DNA from: Paracraurococcus lichenis
GTDB taxonomy: Bacteria > Pseudomonadota > Alphaproteobacteria > Acetobacterales > Acetobacteraceae
Direction of reading: 5' to 3'
NCBI RefSeq assembly: GCF_030657435.1
Contig: NZ_JAUTWS010000022.1
Span: 1 to 64,000 of the forward strand
Length of the DNA: 64,000 nt
Both the position numbers and the translations under genes were made by a program. The notes below the pieces were generated by a model. That model was not told the DNA's origin and did no database searches. It was given only the letters and a program-made list of their open reading frames with translations. Below are positions 53,661 through 63,078 of this stretch, piece after piece. The stretch's first letter is position 1; each line of letters starts with the position of its first letter.

Positions 53661-53780
53661 GCTTGTTAAGCAAATCTGCCGAGGTTTGCGCCCGGACATG
53701 AACCTCAGCAGGCTTTCGTCCGAATGGCCCGGCCCACACATGCTTGCTGCGGGCCGGGCCTCGAAAGCCTGCCGAGGCTG
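53661..53780 (+). repeat. Structured dispersed repeat, copy D (long hairpin in a 5' leader)
   Basis: Module 1 is AAGCAAATC with GAGGTTTGCG (53669-53690). Module 2 is an extended hairpin. Its outer stem, 53703-53718 with 53762-53777, pairs 16 bases with one wobble. An internal loop is seven bases on one side and one on the other. The inner stem, 53726-53735 with 53751-53760 (GGCCCGGCCC/GGGCCGGGCC), has ten perfect pairs and a 15-base loop. The inner-stem sequence differs from copies B and C while pairing is kept. It ends 14 bases before the ribosome binding site of the gene at 53805. Confidence 0.7.
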
Positions 53781-53804
53781 CGGCCCCGCCGAAGGAGGTT
53801 CCCC

Positions 53805-54428
53805 ATGCTGCGTCGCGCGCTGACGGCCGGGCTGCCCGGCCTGCTGGTCCTGGCGGCCCTCGCCCCCGCCGCCCCGGCCCAGAGCAACGACCCGTCCTTC
53901 AGGATCGTCAACAACACGTCGAACGTCATCAACGAGGTCTATGCCTCCCCCAGCGCGCAGCAGAGCTGGGGTCATGACCGGCTGGGCTCGGAGGTGGTGC
54001 CGCCCGGCGGCCGGCAGGTCGTCCGCCTGCCGCAGGACGGCACCTGCCTCTACGATGTCCGCGTCGTCTACCAGGGCACGGCCCCGGCGGAGGAGCGACG
54101 GAACGTCAATACCTGCGCCCTCACGGACCTCGTCTTCGGTGGCGGCGGCGCAGCGCCGCGGGAGGCGCGGCAGGGCAACCCGTCCTTCAACCTGGTGAAC
54201 CAGAGCGGACGGGTGATCGAGCAGTTCTACGCTTCGCCCAGCAGCCAGCGGAACTGGGGCCCGGACCGGCTGGGAGACAACACGATGGTGCCGTCCGGGC
54301 AATACTACGCCATCCGCCTGCCGCAGGGCGAATGCAGCTACGACATCCGGGTGGTCTGGCAGGGCGGCCAGGAGCAGGAGCGGCGGAACGTCAATACCTG
54401 CACGCTGACCAACTACGTGGTGCGGTGA
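53805..54428 (+). CDS. Secreted protein with two tandem copies of one domain
   Basis: A 207-residue exported protein of unknown function. The signal peptide (1-25) ends at AAPAQS. The mature part is two copies of an ~82-residue domain (about 30-110 and 120-205). Each runs from PSFxxVNxxxxVIxxxYASP through SxxxWGxDRLG, VPxGxxxxxRLPQ and YDxRVVxQG to ERRNVNTCxLTxxV. One Cys pair per repeat is conserved (in the TCLYD/ECSYD and NTC positions), suggesting a disulfide in each. The start has a perfect GAAGGAGGTT. A long structured repeat lies directly upstream. I do not recognise a named family, although such domains resemble periplasmic Tat-associated or surface proteins of unknown role. Confidence 0.82.
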   Translation: MLRRALTAGLPGLLVLAALAPAAPAQSNDPSFRIVNNTSNVINEVYASPSAQQSWGHDRLGSEVVPPGGRQVVRLPQDGTCLYDVRVVYQGTAPAEERRNVNTCALTDLVFGGGGAAPREARQGNPSFNLVNQSGRVIEQFYASPSSQRNWGPDRLGDNTMVPSGQYYAIRLPQGECSYDIRVVWQGGQEQERRNVNTCTLTNYVVR

Positions 54429-54471
54429 CGGCCCCGCCCGCGGCGCCGGCCGCGGGCGGAACCCGTCGCCT

Positions 54472-56826
54472 CTACGCCGCCTTGGCCCCGGCGATCGCCT
54501 TCCACACCGCTTCCGGCGTCGCCGGCATGTCGATGTGCTGCACGCCGACCGTGGACAGCGCATCCACCAGCGCATTCATCATCGCCGGCGGGGAACCGAC
54601 GGCACCCGCCTCGCCCGCGCCCTTGACGCCGAGCGGATTGGTCTCGCAGGGCACCTCGATCAGGTCCACCTCGATATCCGGCAGGTCCTCCGCCCGCGGC
54701 AGGGCGTAGTCCATGAAGGAGGCCGAGAGGAGCTGGCCGCTCTCCGGGTCGTAGGCCGTGCGCTCATGCACCGCCTGGCCGATGCCCTGCGCCACGCCGC
54801 CATGCACCTGGCCGCGCACGATCAGCGGGTTGATGGCATGGCCCACGTCATCGACCACGATGTAGCGCGGCACGGTGATCAGGCCGGTATCGGGATCGAC
54901 CTCCACCTCGGCGATGTGGCAGCCGTTCGGGAAGGTGTGCGACTTGATCTCCGCCACCTCGGCGGCGTCGAGCAGCGTCGCCGGCTCGCCCCGCGCCGCC
55001 CGCTCCTTCTGGATGCGGGCGAGGTCGAGGATGCCGACGCCGCGGTCGGTGCCGACCACGCTGAACCTGCCGCCCGCGCCACCGCCGAAGCCGCCAGGGG
55101 CGAACTCGATATCGGCGACCGCCGCTTCCAGATGCTCGGAGGCCGCCTGCTTGCCCTTCTCGATCACCGTCGCGGTGGTCAGCAGGATCGCCTGCCCCTC
55201 GGAATAGAGGCTGCGCGCGCCGCCGGTGCCGCCGCCATCGGGGATCTCGTCGGAATCGCCCTGGATGATCCGGATGCGGTCCATCGGGATGCCGAGCTCA
55301 TTGGAGGTGAGCATGGCATAGGCCGTCTCATGCCCCTGGCCGGTGCTCTGCGTGCCGACCAGGACCTCGGCGAAGCCGTCGGCGGCGAAGCGCACCTCGG
55401 CGCGCTCCGTCGGGCCGCCGCCGGTCGCCTCGAGGTAATAGGCGAGGCCGATGCCGCGCTTCTTGCCCTTCGCCTCGGAGGCCGCCCGCCGCGCCGCAAA
55501 GCCGGCCCAATCGGCCTTGGTCAGCGCCGCGTCCAGCACCGTCGGGAACTCGCCGCTGTCGTAGCGCTGCCCCATCGCCGTGACATAGGGCATGGCGCTC
55601 TGCGGCACCATGTTGCGCCGGCGCAGCTCCACGCGGTCGATGCCCAGCTCGCGCGCCGCGGCGTCGATCAGGCGCTCCACCACGTAGTTGCTCTCCGGCC
55701 GGCCCGCGCCGCGATAGGCATCGACCGGCACGGTATTGGTCAGCACGCCGATGACGCGGGCATGGATGGCCTGGAAGCCATAGACGCTGGCCAGCACCTT
55801 GGTGCCCGCCATCGTCGGGATCATGGGCGCGAAGGTATTCAGGTAGGCGCCCATATTGGCGTAGTTGCGGGTACGCAGCGCGAGGAACTTGCCGTCCTTG
55901 TCCACCGCCAGCTCGCCGAGGGTGATGTTGTCCCGGCCATGGGTGTCGGACTGGAAGGCCTCCGTCCGCTCGCTGACCCACTTCACAGGGCGCTTGAGGC
56001 GCCGCGCCGCCATGCAGACGAGCGCGTATTCGGCATAGAGGTAGAGCTTCATGCCGAAGCCGCCGCCGACATCGGGGGTGACGACGCGGAACTTCTCGGG
56101 CGGCAGGTTGAAGACGTTGCCGGCCAGCAGGTTCTTCACCAGCCAGGAGCCCTGGGTGCCGCAGGTCAGGGTGAACTTCCCCTGCGCCGCGTCGTACTCG
56201 GCCAGCGCCGCGCGGCTTTCCATGGAGGCGACGACGACGCGGTTGTTCACCACCGTCAGCCGCGTGACATGGGCGGCGGACTTCACCAGCGCCTCGGCCT
56301 TGGCCTTGTCGCCGGTCTCCCAATCGAAGGCGATGTTGCTGGCGACGCCCTCCCAGACCTTCGGCGCGCCGGCCTCGTGCGCGGTGGCGAGGTCGGTGGC
56401 CGAGGGCAGGACCTCGTAGTCCACCACGACGGCCTCGGCCCCGTCGCGCGCCGCCTTGGCGTTCTCCGCCACCACGAAGGCGACGGCATCGCCCACGAAG
56501 CGCACGCGGTCCTCGGCCAGCGCGCCGCGCGGCGTCTCGGCCCTCGGGCTGCCATCCGAGTTCTTCAGCGGAATGACGCAGGGGATCTCGCCGAGACCCT
56601 CCTCCTTCCACTCCTTCGCCGTGATCACCGCCAGCACGCCGGGCACGGCCAGCGCCGGCGCGGTATCGATGGAGAGGATCTTCGCCGCGGCATGCGGGCT
56701 GCGCAGGACCACGCCATGCGCCGCATCCGTCCTGACCGCGATGTCGTCGGTATAGCGGCCGCCGCCCTTGAGGAGCCGCGGATCCTCGATGCGCCGCAGC
56801 GGCTGGCTCAGCCCGAACTTGGCCAT
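54472..56826 (-). CDS. Xanthine dehydrogenase-family molybdopterin-binding subunit (CoxL-like)
   Basis: Large molybdenum hydroxylase subunit of 784 residues. The N-terminal a/b hammerhead ([18 protein letters not shown]) is followed by the Moco-binding parts: [57 protein letters not shown] and the catalytic-glutamate motif [19 protein letters not shown]. The loop AYRGAGRPE lacks the Cys of true aerobic CO dehydrogenases (AYRCSFRG), so CO oxidation is unlikely and an aldehyde or N-heterocycle substrate is more probable. The FAD (CoxM) and 2Fe-2S (CoxS) subunit genes are not adjacent. The ATG at 56826 matches the family start. Confidence 0.9.
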   Translation of the reverse strand: MAKFGLSQPLRRIEDPRLLKGGGRYTDDIAVRTDAAHGVVLRSPHAAAKILSIDTAPALAVPGVLAVITAKEWKEEGLGEIPCVIPLKNSDGSPRAETPRGALAEDRVRFVGDAVAFVVAENAKAARDGAEAVVVDYEVLPSATDLATAHEAGAPKVWEGVASNIAFDWETGDKAKAEALVKSAAHVTRLTVVNNRVVVASMESRAALAEYDAAQGKFTLTCGTQGSWLVKNLLAGNVFNLPPEKFRVVTPDVGGGFGMKLYLYAEYALVCMAARRLKRPVKWVSERTEAFQSDTHGRDNITLGELAVDKDGKFLALRTRNYANMGAYLNTFAPMIPTMAGTKVLASVYGFQAIHARVIGVLTNTVPVDAYRGAGRPESNYVVERLIDAAARELGIDRVELRRRNMVPQSAMPYVTAMGQRYDSGEFPTVLDAALTKADWAGFAARRAASEAKGKKRGIGLAYYLEATGGGPTERAEVRFAADGFAEVLVGTQSTGQGHETAYAMLTSNELGIPMDRIRIIQGDSDEIPDGGGTGGARSLYSEGQAILLTTATVIEKGKQAASEHLEAAVADIEFAPGGFGGGAGGRFSVVGTDRGVGILDLARIQKERAARGEPATLLDAAEVAEIKSHTFPNGCHIAEVEVDPDTGLITVPRYIVVDDVGHAINPLIVRGQVHGGVAQGIGQAVHERTAYDPESGQLLSASFMDYALPRAEDLPDIEVDLIEVPCETNPLGVKGAGEAGAVGSPPAMMNALVDALSTVGVQHIDMPATPEAVWKAIAGAKAA

Positions 56827-56956
56827 GGGGCCCTCCCGTCTCTTGCGTTCGCCCCATCATCTGCGGAGGAAGGGGGCGGCGTGAAGGGGGAAAGGGCAGG
56901 AAAAGGCATTGTCCCCATCCCGGCGGCGGGATGGGGACGGTTTCGTGACGCCTGCG

Positions 56957-59900
56957 CTACTTCGCCATCTCGGAGACGCGCTGGTCCGGCGCCGGGTGCG
57001 GGCTCTGCCCCGGGCCGCGGCTCGGCGGCTCGACCGGGCGCACGCCGAACCAGGACTTCACCTTCTCCCGCGTCCACTGGAAGGTCACGTAGAGCATCGG
57101 GATCATGAAGATGCCGACCAGCGAGGCCGCGAGCATGCCGCCGAAGACCGGCGTGCCGACGGCGCGGCGCGACAGCATGGCCGCCCCCGTCGCCGTCACC
57201 AGCGGCAGCAGGCCGAGGCAGAAGGCGATCGAGGTCATCATGACGGCGCGGAACCGCAGCCGCGACCCTTCGATCGCTGCGTCGCGGATGGACATCCCGC
57301 GCTCCCGCGCATCCTTGGCGAATTCGATGATCAGGATGCCGTTCTTCGCCGCCAGCGCGATCAGCACGACGAGGCCGATCTGGGCATAGACGTCGAGGCT
57401 GAGGCCCGCGATCACGATGGCGAGGAAGGAGCCGAGGCCGCCGACCACGACGGACATCAGCACCGGGATGGGAATGGTCCAGCTCTCGTACAGCGCCACC
57501 AGGAAGAGGTAGGCGAAGAGCACCGCGAGCGCGACCACGTAGATGGTCTGCCCGGCGGCCAACTTCTCCTGGTAGGCGGTGCCGGTCCATTCGAAGCTGT
57601 AGCCCGCCGGCAGCACGCGGGCCGAGAGCTGCTCCATGGCGGCGAGCGCATCGCCCGAGGAGACCCCGGCCTTGGGCGAGCCGTTGATCAGCACCGAGCG
57701 GTAGTTGTTGTAACGGCTGATGGTCTGCGGCCCGACCACGATGCGGATATCGGCCAGTGCCCGCAGCGGCACCATGACGCCGCTGCTGCTGCGGACCCGG
57801 ATGCGCCAGATGTCGCTGATGTCGTCGCGGTCCTGCGCCTCCGCCTGGATGTTCACCTGCCAGGTGCGGCCGAAGAGGTTCAGGTCGTTGACGTAGTAGC
57901 CGCCGAGCGAGGCCTGCAGCGACTGGAAGATGGCGCTGATCGGCACGCCGAGGGCCTGCGCCTTGTCCCGGTCGACGTCGAGGAAGATCGAGGGGTTGGT
58001 GGCCGAGAAGGTGGAGAAGACCTGCTGCAGCCGGGGATCCTGGTTGGCGGCGACGACGAGGCCAAGCATGGCGCTGCCGAGTTCCGCCGGGTCGCGCCCC
58101 TGCAGGTCCTGCAACTGGTACTCGAAGCCGCCGCCGGTGCCGAGGCCGATGATGGGCGGCAGGTTGAAGGCGACGACATTGGCCGTGCGCACGCCGGCGC
58201 CGGCCCGGAAGACCCGGCCGATGGAGGCGAAGACCGAATCCGCCGGGTTGGTCCGCTGGTCGAAGGATTTCAGCCGCGCCACCATGAAGGCGGAGTTGGA
58301 CTGCGCGCCCTGGTCGATCAGCGAGAAGCCGACAATGGCGAGGACGTTCTCGACCGCCGGGATCTGCTTCAGGATGCCCTCCACCTGCTCCACCGCCGCG
58401 CGGGTGCGCGACAGGGAGGCCGCCTGCGGGAGCTGGACCTGGACGAAGAAGGTGCCCTGGTCCTCCTGCGGCAGGAAGCCCTGCGGCGTCTTCGAGCCGA
58501 TGGTGAAGATGGCGAAGGCGAGGCCGGCGGTGACGGCGAGCGAGATGACCGCGACGCGCACCAGCCGCCGCACGACCGCGGCATAGCCGTCCCGCACCTT
58601 GTCGATGCCGCGCAGCACATACTTGATCGGCCCGCGCTTCGGCCCGGTATGCCGGAGGAAGAGCACGCAGAGCGCGGGGGAGAGGGTCAGGGCGTTCATC
58701 GCCGAGATCACCATCGCCGCCGAGATCGTCACCGCGAACTGCCGGAACAGCACGCCGGAGAGGCCGGGGATGAAGGCGATCGGGACGAAGACCGAGAGCA
58801 GCACCAGCGTGATCGCGATGATCGGCGCCGTGATCTCGTTCATCGCCTGCTTCACGGCCTGGTTCGGCGTCCAGTCCGGGTGCTCCTCCATCACCCGCTC
58901 GACATTCTCGACCACCACGATGGCGTCGTCGACGACGATGCCGATCGCCAGCACCATCCCCAGCAGCGAAATGGTATTGGCGCTGTAGCCGATGGCGAGC
59001 AGGACGGCGAAGGACCCGATCAGGCTGACCGGCACCGCGATGGTCGGGATCAGCGTGGCGCGGAGCGAGCCGAGGAAGAGATAGACCACGATGACGACGA
59101 GGACGAAGGCCTCGAGCAGGGTCTTGATCACCTCCTGGATCGTGTCGACCACGAAGCTGGTGCTGTCATACAGCACCTGCGCCTTCAGCCCCTCGGGGAA
59201 GCGGGTGCCGAGCTCGTCCAGTGTCCGCCGCATGGCATTGGCGACGGTGACCGCATTGGCGCCGGGCGAGAGATAGACGCCCATGGTCACCGCCGGCTGG
59301 CCGTTCAGGCGGCTGACCGTGTCCATGCTCTGGGCGCCGAGCTCGACCCGCGCGACGTCGCGGATCCGCAGGACCGAGCCGTCCGGGTTGGCGCGGATGA
59401 CGATGTTGCCGAACTGCTCCGGCGTCACCAGCCGCCCGAGGGTCTGGATATTGATCTGGAACTGCTGGGTGTCCGGGATCGGCTGGGCGCCGATGCGGCC
59501 GACGGCCGCCTGGACGTTCTGGCTCTGGATCGCCGTGATCAGGTCCTGCGGCGTCAGGTTCAGGTTGGTCAGGCGGTCGATCTCGTACCAGACCCGCATC
59601 GAGTAGTCGAGCCGGCCGAACAGGTTCACCTGGCCGACGCCCGGCACGCGGGCCATGCGGTCGATCATGTTGATCGTCGCGTAGTTCGACAGGAAGACCG
59701 GGTTGTGGTCCGGGTTGGTCGAGGTCAGCGCGATGAACTGCAGGACCGAGGAGGACTGCTTGCGCACGATCAGGCCGGCGCGCTGCACCTCCTGCGGCAG
59801 GCGGGCGATGTTGGCCTGGATGCGGTTGTTGACGTTGACGGTGTTGATGTCGCCGTTGGTGCCGAGGGCGAAGCTGACCGAGAGCTGGTAGGACCCGTCA

Positions 59901-60154
59901 TTGGCGCTGTTCGAGCGCATGTAGATCATGTTCTCGACGCCGTTGACGGCGCTTTCGATGATCTGCCCGACGGTCGATTCCACCACCGCGGCCGAGGCGC
60001 CGGGATAGGTCGCCTGCACCGAGACCTGCGGCGGCACGATGTCCGGGAACTGCGCGACCGGGATGCGCAGCAGGGCGAGGGCGCCGGCAAGCGTGGTGAC
60101 GATCGCGATGACGATCGCCAGCCGCGGCCGGTCGACGAAGACGCCGGAGATCAC
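56957..60154 (-). CDS. RND efflux transporter, permease subunit (AcrB/MexB type)
   Basis: Inner-membrane proton-driven multidrug exporter of 1065 residues, trimeric in the family. The HAE1 pattern is complete: [20 protein letters not shown] (TM1), [20 protein letters not shown], the proton-relay Asp pair in [15 protein letters not shown] (TM4), [18 protein letters not shown] and [19 protein letters not shown]. The GTG start lies four bases after the stop of the membrane-fusion gene, so they are one operon. No outer-membrane TolC-type gene follows; it would be encoded elsewhere. Substrates unknown. Confidence 0.95.
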   Translation of the reverse strand: MISGVFVDRPRLAIVIAIVTTLAGALALLRIPVAQFPDIVPPQVSVQATYPGASAAVVESTVGQIIESAVNGVENMIYMRSNSANDGSYQLSVSFALGTNGDINTVNVNNRIQANIARLPQEVQRAGLIVRKQSSSVLQFIALTSTNPDHNPVFLSNYATINMIDRMARVPGVGQVNLFGRLDYSMRVWYEIDRLTNLNLTPQDLITAIQSQNVQAAVGRIGAQPIPDTQQFQINIQTLGRLVTPEQFGNIVIRANPDGSVLRIRDVARVELGAQSMDTVSRLNGQPAVTMGVYLSPGANAVTVANAMRRTLDELGTRFPEGLKAQVLYDSTSFVVDTIQEVIKTLLEAFVLVVIVVYLFLGSLRATLIPTIAVPVSLIGSFAVLLAIGYSANTISLLGMVLAIGIVVDDAIVVVENVERVMEEHPDWTPNQAVKQAMNEITAPIIAITLVLLSVFVPIAFIPGLSGVLFRQFAVTISAAMVISAMNALTLSPALCVLFLRHTGPKRGPIKYVLRGIDKVRDGYAAVVRRLVRVAVISLAVTAGLAFAIFTIGSKTPQGFLPQEDQGTFFVQVQLPQAASLSRTRAAVEQVEGILKQIPAVENVLAIVGFSLIDQGAQSNSAFMVARLKSFDQRTNPADSVFASIGRVFRAGAGVRTANVVAFNLPPIIGLGTGGGFEYQLQDLQGRDPAELGSAMLGLVVAANQDPRLQQVFSTFSATNPSIFLDVDRDKAQALGVPISAIFQSLQASLGGYYVNDLNLFGRTWQVNIQAEAQDRDDISDIWRIRVRSSSGVMVPLRALADIRIVVGPQTISRYNNYRSVLINGSPKAGVSSGDALAAMEQLSARVLPAGYSFEWTGTAYQEKLAAGQTIYVVALAVLFAYLFLVALYESWTIPIPVLMSVVVGGLGSFLAIVIAGLSLDVYAQIGLVVLIALAAKNGILIIEFAKDARERGMSIRDAAIEGSRLRFRAVMMTSIAFCLGLLPLVTATGAAMLSRRAVGTPVFGGMLAASLVGIFMIPMLYVTFQWTREKVKSWFGVRPVEPPSRGPGQSPHPAPDQRVSEMAK

Positions 60155-60158
60155 CGCG

Positions 60159-61379
60159 TCAGCCCTGCCGGCCGCCGGCGGGGGTGCCGCCGCCGGGTCC
60201 GCCGGACGGGGCGGCCGGGGCGCCGGGCGGCCGGCTGCCGGGCGGCGGCGCGCCGGCCGGGGCGGCGTTCACCTCCTGGCCCGGGCGGACGCGCTGCAGC
60301 CCCTCGGCGATCACCGTCTCGCCGCCCTGCAGGCCGTTCTCGATCACCACCTGGTCGCGGATGGTCTGGCCGAGGCCGACCGGGCGGCGCTGCGCCTTCT
60401 TGTCGGCATCCACCACCAGCACGTAGTTGCCGCCCTGGTCCTGCAGCACCGCGGCGCGCGGGATGACGATGGCGGGCACCGGCTCGGCGCCCTCGACGAA
60501 GACGGAGACGAACTGGCCGTCGATCAGTTCCCGGTCGCCGGCGCCGCCGCTCATCGCTTCCCGCAGCCGCGGGTTCGGTATTAGGGCGCGGATCAGCAGG
60601 CTGTCGGTGTTGCGGTCGACCTGGGTGTCGATGAACTCGATGCGTCCCTTCTGCGGATAGATGCGCCCGTCGATGGTGCGGATGCGGACCACCACGGCAT
60701 TGACGCCGCCGCGCGGCTCGTAGCGGTTGCGCAGCTCCACCGCCGTCCGGGAGCTGATGGTGAAGACCACGCGCATCGGGTCCTGGCTGACGATGATGGC
60801 CAGCGGGTCGGTCAATGTGGGGGAGACGACGTTGCCCGGCGTATAGGTGGCGCGGCCGATCTTGCCGTCGATGGGCGAGATGATGTCGGTATAGCCGAGG
60901 TTGATCTCGGCTGTGCGGACCTGCGCCTGGGCGCCGAGGACCTGGGCATTGGCCGTCCGCTCCTGCGCCTGCGCATTGTCGAGGTTGACCTGCGGGCCGT
61001 AGCCAGTCTGCCGCAGTTCCCGCGCGCGCTGCAGGGCGATGCGGGCATTCTCGAGCGTCGCCTGGGCGGAGGCGGCCGAGGCCTGCGCCTGCTCGAGCGC
61101 CGCCTCGAAGGGCGGCTTCTCGATGCGGAACAACACGTCGCCGGCCTTGACCTCCTGGCCCTCGGTGAAGGCGCGTTCCTGCAGGAAGCCGGTGACGCGG
61201 GCGCGGATCTCGACGCGGTTCACCGCCTCGATCCGGCCGGTGAACTCGGCGCTCTCGGTGACCGGCTTCTTCTCGGCAGTGACGACGCCGACGGCGGGCG
61301 GCCCCTGCGGCCCGAACTGCGCCAGCGCCGGCGCCTGCGCAAGCAGGAGGAGAAGCAAGGCGAGGGGGAGACGACGCAT
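60159..61379 (-). CDS. RND efflux periplasmic adaptor (membrane fusion protein)
   Basis: Periplasmic adaptor of 406 residues linking the RND pump to an outer-membrane channel. The N terminus [20 protein letters not shown] is a signal peptide. The barrel-sandwich/lipoyl halves are [20 protein letters not shown] and [20 protein letters not shown], flanking an alpha-hairpin (about 95-160). The beta-barrel and membrane-proximal domains follow, and the tail is Gly/Pro-rich and low-complexity (last ~35 residues). The start at 61379 begins the signal peptide; an in-frame ATG at 61454 would add 25 residues without a clear role. Confidence 0.94.
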   Translation of the reverse strand: MRRLPLALLLLLLAQAPALAQFGPQGPPAVGVVTAEKKPVTESAEFTGRIEAVNRVEIRARVTGFLQERAFTEGQEVKAGDVLFRIEKPPFEAALEQAQASAASAQATLENARIALQRARELRQTGYGPQVNLDNAQAQERTANAQVLGAQAQVRTAEINLGYTDIISPIDGKIGRATYTPGNVVSPTLTDPLAIIVSQDPMRVVFTISSRTAVELRNRYEPRGGVNAVVVRIRTIDGRIYPQKGRIEFIDTQVDRNTDSLLIRALIPNPRLREAMSGGAGDRELIDGQFVSVFVEGAEPVPAIVIPRAAVLQDQGGNYVLVVDADKKAQRRPVGLGQTIRDQVVIENGLQGGETVIAEGLQRVRPGQEVNAAPAGAPPPGSRPPGAPAAPSGGPGGGTPAGGRQG

Positions 61380-61503
61380 GCAGGAAGTCCGGCTCTGGGC
61401 AGGGGATACTGCACCAGCGAAGTACGGTTTGGCAGTTGGCCGGGTGGCGGGCAAGGCTGGCGTGGGAGGATGACAATCCCGCCATCGCCGGCCTGGCCAA
61501 GGA

Positions 61504-62955
61504 TCACCCCGATCCGGCCGCCGTCGCCGGTGCCGCGACGGGCGCGGGCGGCGGGATCAGCAGCAGCGCCGCTATCGCGGCGAGGCCGGCGCAGGCCGCG
61601 CCCAGCAGGGCGGCGAGGCGGAAGCCGGCGATGAACTCCGCCGGCCCCGGTAATGCCAGCACCGCCCCGAGCAGCGCGGTCGCCACCAGCCCGCCGAGCC
61701 GCGCCACGGCGCTGTTGAAGCCGGAGGCAGCGCCGGTATGGCCGGCATCGACCGAGGCCATGACGGTGGTGGTCAGCGGCGCCGCCGAGAGCGCCATGCC
61801 GATCCCGACGAGCGCAGTCGCGGGCATCAGCCCCGTCCAGACCGCGATGCCCTCCCCGTCGAGCCGGGCATAGAGGGCGAGGCCCGCCGCCGTCACGGCG
61901 GCGCCGGCCGCGAGCGGCAGCCGCCCGCCATGCCGCGCCGTCAGCCGCCCCATCAGCGGCGAGCCGAGCCCGATCAGCAGCGGCAGCGGCAGCAGCGCCG
62001 CGCCGGCGGCGAGGGCCGACCAGCCCTCGATGCGGATCAGCAGATAGGGCAGCAGCACGATCAGGCCGCCGAGCGCGCCGTAGAGCAGGAAGGTGAGCAG
62101 CGTCAGGCCGAGGAAGGGCCGCGAGGCGAACATCGCCATCGGCAGCAGCGCGCGCGGGCCGCGCCGCCGCTCGAGCCAGAGGAAGCCGGCCAGCAGCGCC
62201 GCGCCCATGAGCGTGGCGGGCAGGACGAGGCCGCCGGCGCCGCGCCCCGCCGCCTCGGTCAGCGCCCAGGTGAGCAGGGCGAGGGCGAGGGTCGCCAGCG
62301 CCGCCCCCGCCCAGTCCAGCCGGGCGGCGGCCCTGCCATGGCTCTCCCGCACATGCGCATGCGCCAGCCAGGCAGCCGCGGCGGCGATTGGCAGGTTGAT
62401 CAGGAAGATCGCGCGCCAACCCACGGTCTCCACCAGCCACCCGCCCGCGAGCGGCCCGATCGCGCCGGCCAGCGCGCCGACCGCCGCCCAGGTGCCGATG
62501 GCGCGGCCGCGCGCCTCGCCCTGGAAGGTGGCGCCGAGGATGGCGAGGCTGTTCGGCATCAGCAGGGCGGCGCCGACCCCCTGCATCGCCCGGCCGGCCA
62601 GCAGCCAGGCGATGGAGGGCGCGGCGGCGCAGGCGGCGGAGGCCAGGCCGAAGAGCCCGAGGCCGAGCAGGAAGAGCCGGCGCCGGCCGAAATGGTCGCC
62701 CGCGCCGCCGCCCAGCAAGATCAGCGCGCCGAGCGGCAGGAGATAGGCATTGATCGTCCAGGCCAGGGCGGCGGCATCGGCGCCGAGGTCCCGCTGCAGC
62801 GCCGGCAGCGCGACATTGACCACCGAGCCGTCGATGAAGGCGAGGCTGGAGCCGAGGATGCAGGCGGCGAGCGTCCAGCGGCAGGCGGGGTTGCGCGCCG
62901 GCGGGCGGGCGGCCGCCACGGCGGCGTCGCAGGGCGTGGCGAGGGCGCCGGTCAC
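61504..62955 (-). CDS. MFS transporter, DHA2 (14-helix drug:H+ antiporter) type
   Basis: Major facilitator exporter of 483 residues with about 14 predicted helices. DHA2/EmrB-like signatures include LAFIDGSVVNVALPALQRDL, WTINAYLLPLGALILLGGGA with GDHFGRRRLFLLGL (motif A), RAMQGVGAALLMPNSLAILG and GPLAGGWLVETVGWRAIFLIN (motif C). The start is a GTG at 62955; the N-terminal ~25 residues are Ala/Arg-rich. It lies 124 bases upstream of the RND adaptor on the same strand and could be part of a larger efflux set. Substrates unknown. Confidence 0.9.
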   Translation of the reverse strand: MTGALATPCDAAVAAARPPARNPACRWTLAACILGSSLAFIDGSVVNVALPALQRDLGADAAALAWTINAYLLPLGALILLGGGAGDHFGRRRLFLLGLGLFGLASAACAAAPSIAWLLAGRAMQGVGAALLMPNSLAILGATFQGEARGRAIGTWAAVGALAGAIGPLAGGWLVETVGWRAIFLINLPIAAAAAWLAHAHVRESHGRAAARLDWAGAALATLALALLTWALTEAAGRGAGGLVLPATLMGAALLAGFLWLERRRGPRALLPMAMFASRPFLGLTLLTFLLYGALGGLIVLLPYLLIRIEGWSALAAGAALLPLPLLIGLGSPLMGRLTARHGGRLPLAAGAAVTAAGLALYARLDGEGIAVWTGLMPATALVGIGMALSAAPLTTTVMASVDAGHTGAASGFNSAVARLGGLVATALLGAVLALPGPAEFIAGFRLAALLGAACAGLAAIAALLLIPPPAPVAAPATAAGSG

Positions 62956-63078
62956 GCGGCGCGGCCCGGCGGGGAGATCGGCGGCATCGGCATGGCGGCG
63001 AGGATTGCCGCTGGCCTCGGCGCCGACAATGCGCTGCCGCTGGCCGCATGGCCGGGCGCCGCGCTTTTCACGGCATGG

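Noticed and set aside
54472-56826. Aerobic carbon monoxide dehydrogenase (coxL)
   Set aside because: The active-site loop reads AYRGAGRPE without the cysteine of true CO dehydrogenases, and no coxS or coxM genes are adjacent.
56909-60466. Plus-strand open frame of nearly 1200 codons across the RND pump genes
   Set aside because: It is antisense to the clear AcrB-type and adaptor genes. The translation is a His/Asp/Arg-rich artefact of reading reverse codons.
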